In this document: positions 1-22,500 of the stretch, in pieces | Numbering within the stretch: position 1 is the first letter of the stretch | Layout of the letters: every line of letters starts with the position of its first letter | Assembly: GCA_027972325.1 (NCBI GenBank) | Contig: JAPMOS010000032.1 | Span: 47,501 to 70,000 of the forward strand | Direction: 5' to 3' | From: Paratrimastix pyriformis | Taxonomy: Eukaryota; Preaxostyla; Paratrimastigidae | DNA: 22,500 nt | Translations under genes and position numbers: made by a program | Notes under the pieces: model-generated | Databases searched by the model: none | What the model was told of the DNA's origin: nothing | The model's input: the letters and a program-made list of their open reading frames with translations, nothing else

Positions 1-3000
1 GCCGCAGCTGTCCCTGCCGCCACCACCAGCCCTCCAGCCCGCCTCATCATCAGCATCATCGACGCGGCTGGCTGTGACGGCCGGTATGATGTCAGGCCTT
101 CGGCCCTTGTCGCCTCTTGTCGGTGGCGGCGTTGGTTCGGTGCAGGGTAGCGGGGCCGGTGTGACAAGTCCGCGGGCGCCAGGTCTGGCGAAACCCGGTG
201 AGATGTATCATATGAACACATGTATCCTATCCTATGTATCCTTTGTCTCATGTTTGTATCGTATGTGTCATGTATGTATCATGTATGTATCATGTATGTA
301 TCATGTATGTATGCATATGCACCAGATGTATCAGATGTATCATGTCTGGGGGGTGATAGCCACACGACTGGGTGACACCCAGTTCCGCGCCCTGGTGGAC
401 GAGTTGATCCGGGTGCTCTCCTCATGCAATTTACCTGTCCCAGCACACATGACCATCCCCATCATCTTCTTCTTCTTCCTATCCAACTCACACCTCATGG
501 CTTCTGTCCGACACACACATGGCCAATCCGATTTTTAGGGTCCCCATTGGGTTGGCTGCCCCCGCCGCCCAATCACCTTGCCGCCGCCTACCCTGCAGCC
601 GCCACTGTCGTGGCCACACGCTCACCCACCTGCGGCCCCTGCTCACCGCACATGATCCCCGGCCCCCTGTCGCCCTGCCCGGCTGGATTCCAGGCCCCGC
701 AATGGTCTGGTCGCTGGGCGCGAGAGGGTGCAGACAGCAGACAGCACAGACAGACGAACAGACGAACAGACAGACGAACAGACAGACGAACAGACAGACG
801 AACAGACAGCACAGAAAGACGAACAGACAGCACAGACAGCACAGACAGACAGCACAGACAGACGAACAGACAGACGAACAGACAGACGAACAGACAGACG
901 AACAGACAGCACAGACAGACAGCACAGACAGACGAACAGACAGACAGCACAGACAGACGAACAGACAGCACAGACAGACGAACAGACAGCACAGACAGAC
1001 AGCACAGACAGACAGCACAGACAGCACCACAGACAGCACAGACGAACAGACAGCACAGACAGGCGAGCCGGACAAGAGATATGCAACCACTGGCACCGAT
1101 AGAGACACAGACAGACACAGACACAGACACAGACACAGACCGATGTACAACAGACACATACAGACAGACACAGACACAGACACAGACACAGACACAGTCC
1201 GATGTACAACAGAGACACATACAGACACAGACACAGAGACACAGTCCGATGTACAACAGAGACACGCCGGCGGCATGCACACTCGCCCCCGGATCTCATC
1301 GCCCACTCCATCCTCCATCCATCCCACAGCATCCCCGGACCGAATCCACTTTCCGGCATCAGTCCCGCCTGCTGCCCTCTGCCCCCCGCTGCTGCGGCTG
1401 CTGCGGCTGCTGCGGCCACCGGCCAATCGTCCACCACCACACCCGTGGTGGTTCCCTTCGAGTGGCTCAGCCAGCACCTGCCCGCCCAGGTGCTGGGGAT
1501 GCTGGAATCGGCATGGACGGAGCGAAGGTCGGTTCGCCTGGAGCCCCGGGAGCCCCCCTTGCCCATTATTGGGGTGTGTACGTCATGTGCCGTTCGTGCA
1601 GAGGCTCGACTGTGTAAAAGCAATCTCGCCTCACACGGCCGACCAGTAAGCCGATCTTCACGAGATGGCATCAGTGATCTTCTCCGACGAAACCACGAAT
1701 GCTCACACACGTCATCATCATCATCATCACACACACACACACACACCCCCACACACACACACAACACGCAGGCGCCCACTGCCGGCTCAATTGCAGCTGC
1801 GGCTCTTCCCCCGGTCGGCCCGCATTCGATCGCAATTGAAGGCCCTCAACTTCAAGCCGCATCTGCAGTCCGTCTGCTCCTCGCAGCACAAGGAATCATC
1901 ATCATCATCAGCAGCAGCATCCAATCATCATCATCATCGTCCAATCATCCTCATCATCATCATCGTCGTCATCATCATCATCGTCATCATCATCATCATC
2001 ATCGTCATCAATCATTCCCTCCCCACCAGGCTCAACATCGCCCCCACCCACGCCCTCTCCGACGTCATCCGCCACATGAGCCGCAAGTGGAACCTGCCCC
2101 CGACCCTCGGCGTCCGCATCTATCCCGTGGTCCCCCCGGCGACCCCAGCCGGCCAGCCCCGCCTCGCTCCCTGCGGCTTCGGTCTTGAGGATCGGCGCTG
2201 CACGGGAGGCGCACTCTATCGGGCGCTGGGATGCCCGCCCTTCTTCCAGGCAGCCTATGGGTGGGACGAGGACGAGGGCGCGGCTGGAAGCGAGGTCTGT
2301 GCTCTGGGCAATCCGCTTCCCCCAATGCGCGCACACCCACACGCGCACACCGAACCAATCCAATAATCCACAAGCGGGTGTGGAGTTGTCACATTCCTTA
2401 TTATTTCATCATTATTGTGTGATCACAATATCGATCCGGGTGCAGAACATTTTTTCCGGCCATCCCATACTGTTTTGTGGTGTCCCCGAACAAGCCCTGT
2501 TTTCAGGGCCTCCAAGGTGGATACCTTCTGGCTAGTGCGGTGGAGGTGGTCGTGGGGCTTGGACAGCGCCAAAAGGCGCGCCCACGTTTCTATAGCTGTT
2601 CTCTGCTGTGCCGGCCTTTTGTTGTCTTTCACTTTTTTTTTTGTTTTTTTTAAAACCGCAGACTGATGCACTGGTTTTATTCAAATTATTATAAACGCGT
2701 TTTTTGAAAGACCGCAGACTGTATGCACGCCACCGTGATCAAGCCGTCGTGATCGTCATCCCTCCTCCTCCTCCTCCTCTCATCCCGCTCTCCTCCTCCT
2801 CCTCCAGTCGGCCGCTCCATCGACCATCCCGGGCTCCTCCCCCGCCGCCGCCGCCGCCAACAACAACAACAACAACAACATCAGCAACCCCGGCCTCTGC
2901 TCCTCCTCACCCAACCCCTCCCCTCCACCTCCCACCACCGCCACCACCACCCCAGCCGGCACATCCCCATCTCCATCCCCCACACCCAACGCGCTCTCAC

Positions 3001-4549
3001 CCGCCGTCACCGCCATCAACGCCGCCACGGCACTGGCCACCCAGGGCCTCGGGCCACCCCCACGCGGCGCCTGCCCCGCCGGGCACTGGCCGCCTCCCGT
3101 CACTGGCTTCGGGCAATCGGCTCCGGGTACGGGCGGCTGGATGCCACGGGCCGGTTCGGGTCCCGCCGCCGTGCCACCCGAGGTCAGCGTCATGAACGCC
3201 GCTGCGGCACGCGAGACCATGGGTCTGTTCCGTGGCAAGTGCGCGTGTAGTGGTGGGGTGGTGGCGGAGTGGTGTGGTGTGGTGGTGTCTTGTGTGTCTG
3301 TGTGGTTCGAGTCCCCCTGCCGTGTCGTCCGACGGCAGCACCGAAGTCCGAAGGCCTTTTTGCCTTTTCGTGCTCACAACAATCTGTCTCTCTCCGCCCC
3401 TCCTCCGCTTCTCCGCCCAGGCATCATCCCCCCCCCGCTCCATCTCACCCATCTCTTCCCTCCCCCCCTCCCCCACCTGACCGACCGTTGCCCCACCAGA
3501 AGCCTTCAACTCATTCAGCCCTCGAACTTGAACTTGAAGGCTCATTTTTTTCCCCCCGTTCTCTTCCTCCGTTCTCTTCCTGTCGCGCAGGCATCACCTT
3601 CCGCTCCAGCTCGCCATCCCTCCCGCCCGGCCTCCCGGCTCCCTCCCCGTTCTCTCCCTCCAACCACGCCGCCGCCGCCGTCACCTCACCACACTCGTTC
3701 TCCCCCACCGCCGGCCCCAACAACACCGGCGCCTCGCCCCTCGGTGATCGTCATCATCATCTGCCCGCCAAGCACCACCCCGCACCACCGCATCCGCTCG
3801 CCCGCTCGCGGGTGATCCTTGATGATGATGACGTGGACACCACCGCATCCACGAATCCCAACCTGAAACGGGCCCGCCATGCTGGCGGTGCACCGTCATC
3901 ACCATCATCATCCCCGTCTGAGGCCGCCCCACAGGGTGTCTGTGGCGATACCCCTGCGTCGAGCCTCCCCTCCCCGCCCCCCGTCTTGAACTTGACCACT
4001 CCCGCACCCACCACCCCGCAGCAGCGGGCCGCACGCCACTCCCATCAGCCCAGCCTGCCGCCCCAGCAGGTCATAGCCACCACCACCACCACCACCACGC
4101 CATCACCACCCGCGCAGCCCCAGGCGGCGCTGATGATGATGACGACCCTGGATGAAGATATGCCTACTGATATATTCACCAGTCTATATACCCCCCCGCC
4201 TCCGGTCACGGTCACGGCCACCAGCCTACCTCCCCCGGAGACATCCGCATCGGACCTGTTTGGGGGTGGTGGTGGTGGTGGGGGGCTGTCGACGACGCCC
4301 GACTGGGGTACTGGCGGCGGGCTGCTTGCCGAATGGGGCGGTGATGATGGGTTTGACAGTGGTGGTGTGGAGGGGCTGGGAGGGGACGTGGCGACGGATG
4401 TTGGCGGTGGTGGCGGCGCTGGTGGTGGGGAGGGATCCACCCTGGGCGGGTGGGGTCTCCTGGAGGGGGGTGGCGGGGGCGGCCTGGGTATGGATGGCCT
4501 CGATGCCGCCAACCCGCTGCTGCCCGATGAGAAGCCCGAGGCAGGCTGA
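1..4549 (+). CDS. CRAMP1: CRAMP1/TKI1-like (Cramped family) chromatin protein, 3' part of gene
   Basis: The gene enters from the left edge and ends at TGA 4547-4549. Supported exons are 1-182, 360-about 436, 1330-1527, 1772-1867, 2030-2294, 2808-3222 and 3591-4549; from 1330 on all phases agree. Exon 360-436 encodes LGDTQFRALVDELIRVLSS, like the segment after the SANT domain of Cramped/TKI1 proteins. Exons 1772-2294 give LQLRLFPRS, FKPHLQLN, LSDVIRHMSRKW and FFQAAYGWDE, matching in order the family's pattern of an xLxLFP motif, PHLxL, an 'xxVxxHxxxKW' helix and a final 'FRLRYGW'-like motif. The C-terminus is low-complexity Pro/Ser/Gly with an acidic motif LDEDMPTDIFTSLY. Cramped proteins act in the nucleus; animal members regulate linker-histone genes. 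The SANT domain should lie left of the window. The link between 436 and 1330 is unresolved; 539-704 may be a further exon. Family recalled from memory, not searched. Confidence 0.62.
183..359 (+). repeat. Intron with ATGTATC tandem repeat
   Basis: The intron between exons 1-182 and 360-436 starts GTCTGG and ends GATAG. Its centre (about 205-345) is an irregular array of ATGTATC and ATCATGT units. Both flanks keep frame (phase 1). Confidence 0.6.
539..704 (+). other. Candidate extra exon of the CRAMP1-like gene
   Basis: A possible acceptor (ATTTTTAG, ending at 538) precedes an open Pro/Ala-rich stretch that ends at a GTCTGG donor at 705. That donor is phase 2, which fits the next acceptor at 1329 (exon 1330-1527). 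The upstream junction does not fit exon 360-436 with any GT donor I could find, so the exon may be wrong or the preceding exon may end differently. Confidence 0.25.
724..1262 (+). repeat. ACAGACAGACGAA minisatellite and CACAGA array in an intron
   Basis: From 724 to about 1062 the sequence is built from ACAGACAG, ACAGACGAAC and AGCACAGAC units in mixed order. From about 1100 to 1262 it changes to CACAGACA units in which CCGATGTACAACAGA recurs three times (about 1140, 1199 and 1246). No unit contains a stop in most frames, so long spurious Arg/Thr/Asp/Gln frames run through it. It lies in the unresolved non-conserved part of the CRAMP1-like gene. Confidence 0.85.
1528..1771 (+). other. Intron of CRAMP1-like gene (GTCGGT..CAG)
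   Basis: Phase-2 intron that joins the exon encoding FEWLSQHLPAQVLGMLESAW to the exon encoding LQLRLFPRS. It holds a (TCA)n and a (CA)n tract just before the acceptor (1709-1765). Confidence 0.55.
1868..2029 (+). repeat. TCATCA-rich intron interrupting the conserved PHLQL motif
   Basis: The intron starts GTCCGT and ends CCAG. Removing it joins FKPHLQ to LNIAPTHALSDVI in the correct phase (2). The body, about 1895-2012, is an impure TCA trinucleotide array. Confidence 0.75.
2295..2807 (+). other. Long AT-richer intron with a duplicated CCGCAGACTG block
   Basis: Phase-0 intron, GTCTGT donor and CTCCAG acceptor. Unlike the other long introns it is mostly unique sequence: it contains an A/T-rich stretch (about 2395-2470 and 2625-2710) and two near copies of ACCGCAGACTG followed by ATGCAC (2655-2671 and 2711-2728), about 57 bp apart. 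No coding frame or recognised RNA gene was found in it. It could hide a small RNA gene or an old insertion, but I cannot show either. Confidence 0.5.
3223..3590 (+). other. Intron of CRAMP1-like gene with a decoy acceptor
   Basis: Phase-1 intron with GTCTGT donor and CGCAG acceptor; splicing restores a GGC codon (RETMG then ITFRS). A second acceptor-like copy lies at 3411-3450 (CCCAGGCATCA followed by CCGCTCCA), resembling the used acceptor and exon start at 3582-3620 (CGCAGGCATCA followed by CCGCTCCA). A GTGCGC at 3239 is a rejected alternative donor because the frame would not fit. Confidence 0.6.
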
Positions 4550-5072
4550 TGAGGGTGGGCCTCGCTCGGCTCGCCGTCGTCTGTCATCTCGGGACAGCTG
4601 GGGATGGCTGTTCGAATTTGCTTCCGTTTTCCTGTCCCTCCCTCCCCCCTCCCCCTCCCCTCCCCCCGTCTTGTGAACAACACAAAGAGACCTGCAGTTG
4701 ATCGCTCCCTCATTTGTTGTGCCGCCACAGGCGAAATGAGACGGAAACGAGGGAGAGGCCCGGAGGACGATGGAGTGGGGGCACGTTGGGGGGGAGGAGG
4801 GGGTGTGGGAGACCAACCCGGGTCCCATCTCCGCCAGCATCTCCATCATCAAGGCGGTGGACGCGACTCCATCCTGCAGCCTCCAATAATGTTCCCGCAA
4901 CTTGTCCCAATGCGTCAGAACAATGATTTTTTGCAACATGACCAAACAGTGTATTCATTGCGGGGGGGGGGGGGCGGGCGGGCGGGCGAGCGGGCGGTGG
5001 AATTTTTGGACACGATAGGCGGGGGGAGGGGGAGAGAGAACATGCTGTGTATTTGCGAGGGAGGTTTGTATC
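4550..5072. other. Convergent 3' region between CRAMP1-like and A1
   Basis: No conserved coding sequence was found. The region contains a CCCTCCCC tract (4630-4670), then the 3' untranslated part of A1. In the A1 sense, the stretch near 4955-4940 reads a run of C, then CAATGAATACA. The A2 gene has the same order after its stop (poly-C then CAATGAATACA at 14806-14834), so this is probably the shared 3' UTR with its polyadenylation region. No exact AATAAA signal was seen. Confidence 0.5.
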
Positions 5073-8092
<3,020 letters not shown>

Positions 8093-8523
8093 GTCTACCG
8101 TGCTCAAGCACCCCTGGGAGGAGCCGACGGTACCGGAGGAGAAGAACGTTGGCGTGGGGTCCCATCACCCCATGACAAGACGGTGCTGCACTGTGCTGTT
8201 GATTTTTTCTTCTCGACCCTGAACTTCTTTTCGAACAAGGAGAGGAATGGATTACGCTCCATCATTAACGCCACTTTGCAGCGTTGGCTGGTGGACTGGG
8301 TGGGCCGACTGTGCCCACTGTGAGTATCGCCCTTCGTGTGAGTGGAAAATGACACTGAATGATGTAGCGCCACTTCCCGTTCAAGGTCCAGCCCGACGAC
8401 CAGCCCATCTCTATCCTTGACGATAGACGTTAAACTGGTTGGTGGGGAATCGGATGAAAAGCCGCAGTTTTTCACATGACGATAATTTAGCAAACAGAAC
8501 CCGAGGGTCGTCTCTCTCCCGGC
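8093..8523. promoter_or_regulatory. Shared divergent upstream region of A1 and FAM50
   Basis: These 431 bp separate the A1 start (minus strand) from the FAM50 start (plus strand). No conserved coding sequence or simple repeat was seen, which is notable in this repeat-rich window. It must hold both promoters unless a further upstream exon exists. No clear TATA box was found. The part next to A1 (GGTACCGTCGGCTCCTCC in the A1 sense) resembles the sequence before A2 (GGCACCGTCTGCTCCTCC). Confidence 0.5.
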
Positions 8524-11536
<3,013 letters not shown>

Positions 11537-12212
11537 CCAGAGTGCCATCGTGTGGCCCACCCCTCCGGCAGTGGGGGATGCAGGCCACCCCTCCGTCCCC
11601 CCTTGTGGACCCTCTGTTCCCCCACCAGGGTCCTGCCTCAGGCCCCATGGGGGATGTGGATTTGACCCAGGGGTGTTCATCTCCCCTCGCGGCCCGCTCG
11701 CTCTCTCTCCTTCTCCCCACTCGTGTCCCCCACCCACCCCCCACAGACCAACCCTGTTTTTTCCTTTTTCTTTTCCTGGGTGGGCGGATCATCCGGCCCG
11801 GTTGCGATTTTTTTCTGTGGGCCAGGGATCAGATCATCATCTTATATTTGACTGATTTGGTTAAACTTTTGTTTTTTGCATGAAACGAGAAATTTCCAAA
11901 CGAGAACGAGCCGTGCCTTTGCCTCTTGGCGGTGTGGCCGGCCGCACTCTGCCGCCCCGGCCCCCCAGCTCCCGACGCTGCCGCCGTTGGCCGCATTGGC
12001 GGGCAGGGAGCCAAGCGGATCATCGTGCCTGCAGGGGGGGGGGAGGGGGAGGGGGAGGGGGGGAGGGAGGGGAGGGGGAGGGGGAGGGAGGGGGAGGGGA
12101 GGGGGAGGGGGGGGAGGGGGAGGGGAGGAGGGGGAGGAGATGATGAGGGATTGCTCTTCGACTTCTTATTTGCCTCCCTTGGCCCGGCACCGTCTGCTCC
12201 TCCCTGCACAAC
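11537..12212 (+). other. Intergenic: FAM50 3' UTR, GGGGGAGG tract, A2 upstream region
   Basis: No conserved coding sequence was seen. The tract 12033-12139 consists of GGGGGAGG-type purine repeats, the strand-opposite counterpart of the CCCCTCC tract in FAM50 intron 6. The 70 bp before the A2 start partly match the A1 upstream sequence. The AT-richer stretch 11805-11885 is the likely end region of the FAM50 transcript. Confidence 0.5.
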
Positions 12213-13154
12213 ATGGCCGCCGAGGCGTTCTCTTGCACCGTCTCTGTGGTGCAAGAGGACTGTCCTCTCGTGCGATACGTCTCCTTACAAGAACCGCCCA
12301 CTCCTCAGCTTTTTAAATGCTACGTCACTCCAGAAGAAAAGCAGTATTCCATTAAAGTGAGCTCCTCCATCACTTGCGCCTTCTGCGTCTCCGTCGATGG
12401 GAAAAAGCTCAGTCGAGGGATGTTCAAATGCCGACCAGGACAAGCCATCACCGCCGATTATTTTGGTTTGTCAAACGTCGTGCATGTCGCGTCATCATCT
12501 TTTCGAGGTAGAAGTCGACGAACAGACGAGATGCCCACTGCTTTTTACCCGCCCGCCCCTGGGCGCCCCAACAGCCCCAGGTGGGGTGGTGGGCGCGGAT
12601 AATTTTGGCACGATTCGAATCGAGTTTTTTGCGGCGGAGAAGAAGTTGAAAACCGACCCTGGGGTCCATCGAACCCACCGCCCCAGTCGGAGACGAGAGT
12701 CTGGCGTTTTCAAGACCAATCTCTCGATTTTGTTGGTCTTCGTCGTCTCAATCCCCCAGGTTCGAGCAGACCACATCGGCCGATGCGACGGCCGTCACCA
12801 GCACCACCGGCCGCATCGTCAAGGTCCCCTCACCCGACTGTCTCCCCCTCCCCGGCTCACCCACCCCGTCCCACCTCGCAGTACGCGACCAAGCTGGGTG
12901 CTGAGATTCACGTGGATCCAGTCGCACCAAAAGCCAGCAAACGCCACCATTGGGTCATTGGCGCGCCCTTGTCCGTCGCCACCTTCTGCCTGGTCACCGA
13001 CAAGCAGGTCCGTCCGCGCTGACTCCTGCCCACGGCACACTGCCTCTGCCCCGCACTCGCGCCTGGATGCGGCGTGGCCTTACACACGTCGGCCCTGTTT
13101 CTCACCCCCACCACCACCACCACCACCACCACCACCACCACCACCACCACCACC

Positions 13155-13199
<45 letters not shown>

Positions 13200-14465
13200 G
13201 TCATCACCCATCATCACCCATCATCACCCATCATCACCCACATCGCCCATCATCACCCATCATCGTCATCAGCATCATCATCACCCAGTCATCATCACCC
13301 AGTCGTCGTCGTCGTCGTCGTCATCATCATCATCCAATCATCATCCATCATCATCCAATCATCACCATCCAATCATCATCATCCAATCATCATCATCCAA
13401 TCATCATCATCCAATCATCATCCTCCAATCATCACCATCACCATCATCATCTCATCGCCACCACCACCCCGCTCTGTGCGTGTCTTGCGTGTGTGACTTG
13501 AATGCGCAGCTTCAGGTGATGGGCTGCGAGCCCGACAGCCCGCCCAACGATGACGGGATCGTCTTCTTCAACCCCGCCCCCGTGGCCCCCGCCGCCACTT
13601 CGACGGCCCCGCCGGCCCCCGCCCCCGCCGGCCCGCCCGCCGGCCCAGCATCCGAGGACATCCCCGCTCCCAGACGCAGACGGCGCAAGCAGTCCGCAGG
13701 TCCCTCGGCTGACCAGACACAATGATGACACAATGACGACACAATGACGACACAATGACGACACAATGACGACACAATGACGACACAATGACGACACAAT
13801 GACGACACACAATGATGACACAATGATGACACAATGACGGCAAAATGACGACACAATGACGGCAAAATGACGACACAATGACGACACAATGACGACACAA
13901 TGACGACACAATGACGACACACACAATGATGACACAATGATGACACAATGACGGCAAAATGACGACACAATGACGACACAATGATGACAACACCACAAAT
14001 GCTGACTGCAGAGGGGACGAGTGTGTGGGGGAGGAACGGGAGATATCATCTCTGTGTGTGATTGCGCCTTCTTTCCTCCATATCGCATCGTTCGCTCTGC
14101 ACCTGCCGCTCCGGCCACACGAGCGGAGAACCCTCCGTTACACTTCCATCTGTCTGTCTGTTCACTCGATGCGCGCAGCCCCCGCCGCTCCGGCCATACA
14201 GGGGGCCCTGGCCCAGCCACCAGCCCCAGTGTTGGCCACTGTCACCCTGGACGACCCCGCCGCTCCTAACAAGCGACTTCGCAACGACAGGTCTGACGAC
14301 CAAGCAGCAGTGATGATGCCGAGGAGGGAGCAGTGAAGCAGCTGGCTTCCCCTCCCTGTTTTCCCCCAATCACCCCAAACCCGCTATCCCCGGGCGCAGT
14401 ATGACTGAACTCATCATCAGCATCATCATCATCCAGTCACCATCATCCAGTCATCATCATCATCG

Positions 14466-14499
<34 letters not shown>

Positions 14500-14801
14500 T
14501 CAATCATCATCATCATCATCAACTGTGCCACGACGGGGGTGTCCCAGCATGGCTGAGCTCATCGAAGAGCTGGGCGGCCACAGTTCGGCGGGGGGCGCGG
14601 CGGCCCTGCCTGTCGACCAGGCCCAGCGGCGGATGCGTGCGCTGCGGGTGGCCCTGGGGGCCGAGGCGATGGGGCTCCGGGGGGCCGCAGCCCGAGCGGC
14701 TCATCGACCTGACCCCCGACCAGCTCCGCCTGGCCGAGCCCGCCCTCAGCCTGGCCGAGGCCACCGCCTTGCTGCAGGATGTTGTTGCCTCCACCGCCTG
14801 A
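12213..14801 (+). CDS. Paralogue A2: second copy of the DUF7918-like gene, frameshifted last exon
   Basis: Exons 12213-12465, 12512-12698, 12760-12823, 12882-13007, 13510-13699, 14179-14290 and 14548-14801 match A1 exon for exon with the same phases. N-terminal motifs are FKCYVTPEEKQYSIKVSSS, SVDGKKL, PLLFTRPP and FGTIRIEFFA; then YATKLGAEIHVD, a basic RRRRRK cluster and NKRLRNDR. In the last exon A2 reads GCAGCCCGAGCGG where A1 has GCAGCCACCGAGCGG. This 2-nt loss moves the frame about 50 codons into exon 7, and translation would instead end at 14869 (417 residues) with an unrelated Arg/Pro-rich tail. The loss could be real degeneration or a sequencing error. The first intron differs by 1 nt from A1 without harm, which supports it being an intron. 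Function unknown; duplicate probably host-derived. Confidence 0.72.
13008..13509 (+). repeat. A2 intron 4: CAC, TCA and ATCCA arrays
   Basis: Between a GTCCGT donor and a GCGCAG acceptor lie (CAC)n (13108-13169), (ATC)n (13170-13200), CATCACC units (13200-13260), (GTC)n (13305-13322) and ATCCAATCATC units (13330-13430). Poly-His, poly-Thr and poly-Ser frames here are spurious. Confidence 0.85.
13720..13990 (+). repeat. ACACAATGACG minisatellite in A2 intron 5
   Basis: About 23 units of an 11-bp repeat (ACACAATGACG, with variants ATGATG and GCAAAATGACG) fill the 5' half of intron 13700-14178. A higher-order pattern is visible: a block with ACACACAATGATG and GGCAAAATG variants occurs twice (about 13800-13860 and 13915-13965). 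The corresponding A1 intron has trinucleotide arrays instead. Confidence 0.9.
14291..14547 (+). repeat. A2 intron 6: TCATCA array with duplicated exon-7 start
   Basis: The donor is GTCTGA (phase 2) and the acceptor CCCAG. A diverged copy of the exon-7 start (GCAGTATGACTGAACTCATC, about 14396-14415) lies upstream of the array, and the real exon start (CCAGCATGGCTGAGCTCATC) follows it at 14544. This is the same arrangement as in A1 intron 6. Confidence 0.75.
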
Positions 14802-14869
14802 TAACACCCCCCCCCCCCCCCCCCAATGAATACATTTATCATGTTCAAAATAATCTTCTGTCTCCCTGA

Positions 14870-15164
14870 GATCGGACGGCATGTGCATTCTTCTGCAGAA
14901 TGATTGAATTGGGAAAGGATTCCCCACTCTTTCAGCACAGCCCAACTCTGGCTCAAGCCTGTTCATGAAGAGGCACCCTGAACGAAAGGAGAGTTTCCAA
15001 AAACAACTTTTCAGTTTTGACAAAGATAGATTTGCTTGCCCGTGGTCGATCTCCCATGACGTGAAAGGGTTTACAGCGGAGACGTCCTCGTCGAAGACTG
15101 TGCGAGAGATGAGTTCCTGCGTCATCTCCCGTCTTGGGCGTTGTTAAAGCGTCGTTGCGTGACG
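14870..15164 (+). other. Intergenic region between A2 and the Pro/Gln-rich gene
   Basis: These 295 bp are less GC-rich than the genes around them and free of simple repeats. No conserved coding sequence was seen. It probably holds the A2 transcript end and the promoter of the next gene. Confidence 0.4.

Positions 15165-22500
<7,336 letters not shown>

Noticed and set aside
3240-3330. tRNA-like text (GGTGGCGGAGTGGT followed by GGTTCGAGTCCCC) in a CRAMP1-like intron
   Set aside because: The putative T stem has mismatches and no acceptor stem or anticodon arm can be drawn. It is probably chance in GT-rich DNA.
13720-13990. CRISPR-like array of regularly spaced ACACAATGACG units
   Set aside because: Units are directly tandem without unique spacers and lie in a eukaryotic intron; it is a minisatellite.

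Overview
This is a GC-rich, intron-dense nuclear fragment of a eukaryote, probably a protist or alga. No close relative can be named from the sequence. Evidence for a nuclear genome is spliced genes with GT..AG introns (46 to about 1,650 nt), homopolymeric Gln/Pro/Thr tracts in proteins, and very heavy simple-sequence DNA in almost every longer intron. Nothing looks prokaryotic, viral or organellar, and no transposon coding sequence was seen. The simple repeats leave many frames open (poly-His, poly-Ser, poly-Asp, Arg/Thr/Asp/Gly-rich), so most long open frames are artefacts.

I reconstructed five protein genes by joining exons whose phases match. (1) 1-4549, +: 3' part of a gene for a CRAMP1/TKI1-like (Cramped) chromatin protein. 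(2) 5073-8092, -: a seven-exon gene for a 392-residue protein whose N-terminus resembles the DUF7918 type (paralogue A1). (3) 8524-11536, +: a complete nine-exon FAM50/XAP5 gene, 400 codons, the most secure call. (4) 12213-14801, +: a second copy of gene 2 (paralogue A2) with the same seven exons and intron phases, but a 2-nt deletion in the last exon. (5) 15165 to the window end, +: an unrecognised Pro/Gln-rich protein, incomplete at the 3' side. A1 and A2 form an inverted pair around FAM50. A1 and FAM50 are divergent and share 431 bp of upstream DNA; CRAMP1-like and A1 converge.

Two features stand out. First, introns do not begin with the usual GTAAGT/GTRAGT. In 31 introns placed with fair confidence, 28 have C at +3, none has A at +3, and 27 have G at +5; the commonest start is GTCTGT or GTCCGT. 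This motif is complementary to the ACAGA box of U6 snRNA and poorly matched to a standard U1 5' end. Second, many exon-intron junctions occur twice: 23-52 bp spanning an exon end plus its splice donor (or a splice acceptor plus exon start) is repeated 68-320 bp away inside the same intron, often with a microsatellite between the copies. Together they suggest a lineage with a remodelled 5' splice site and introns that grow by tandem duplication of their own junctions.
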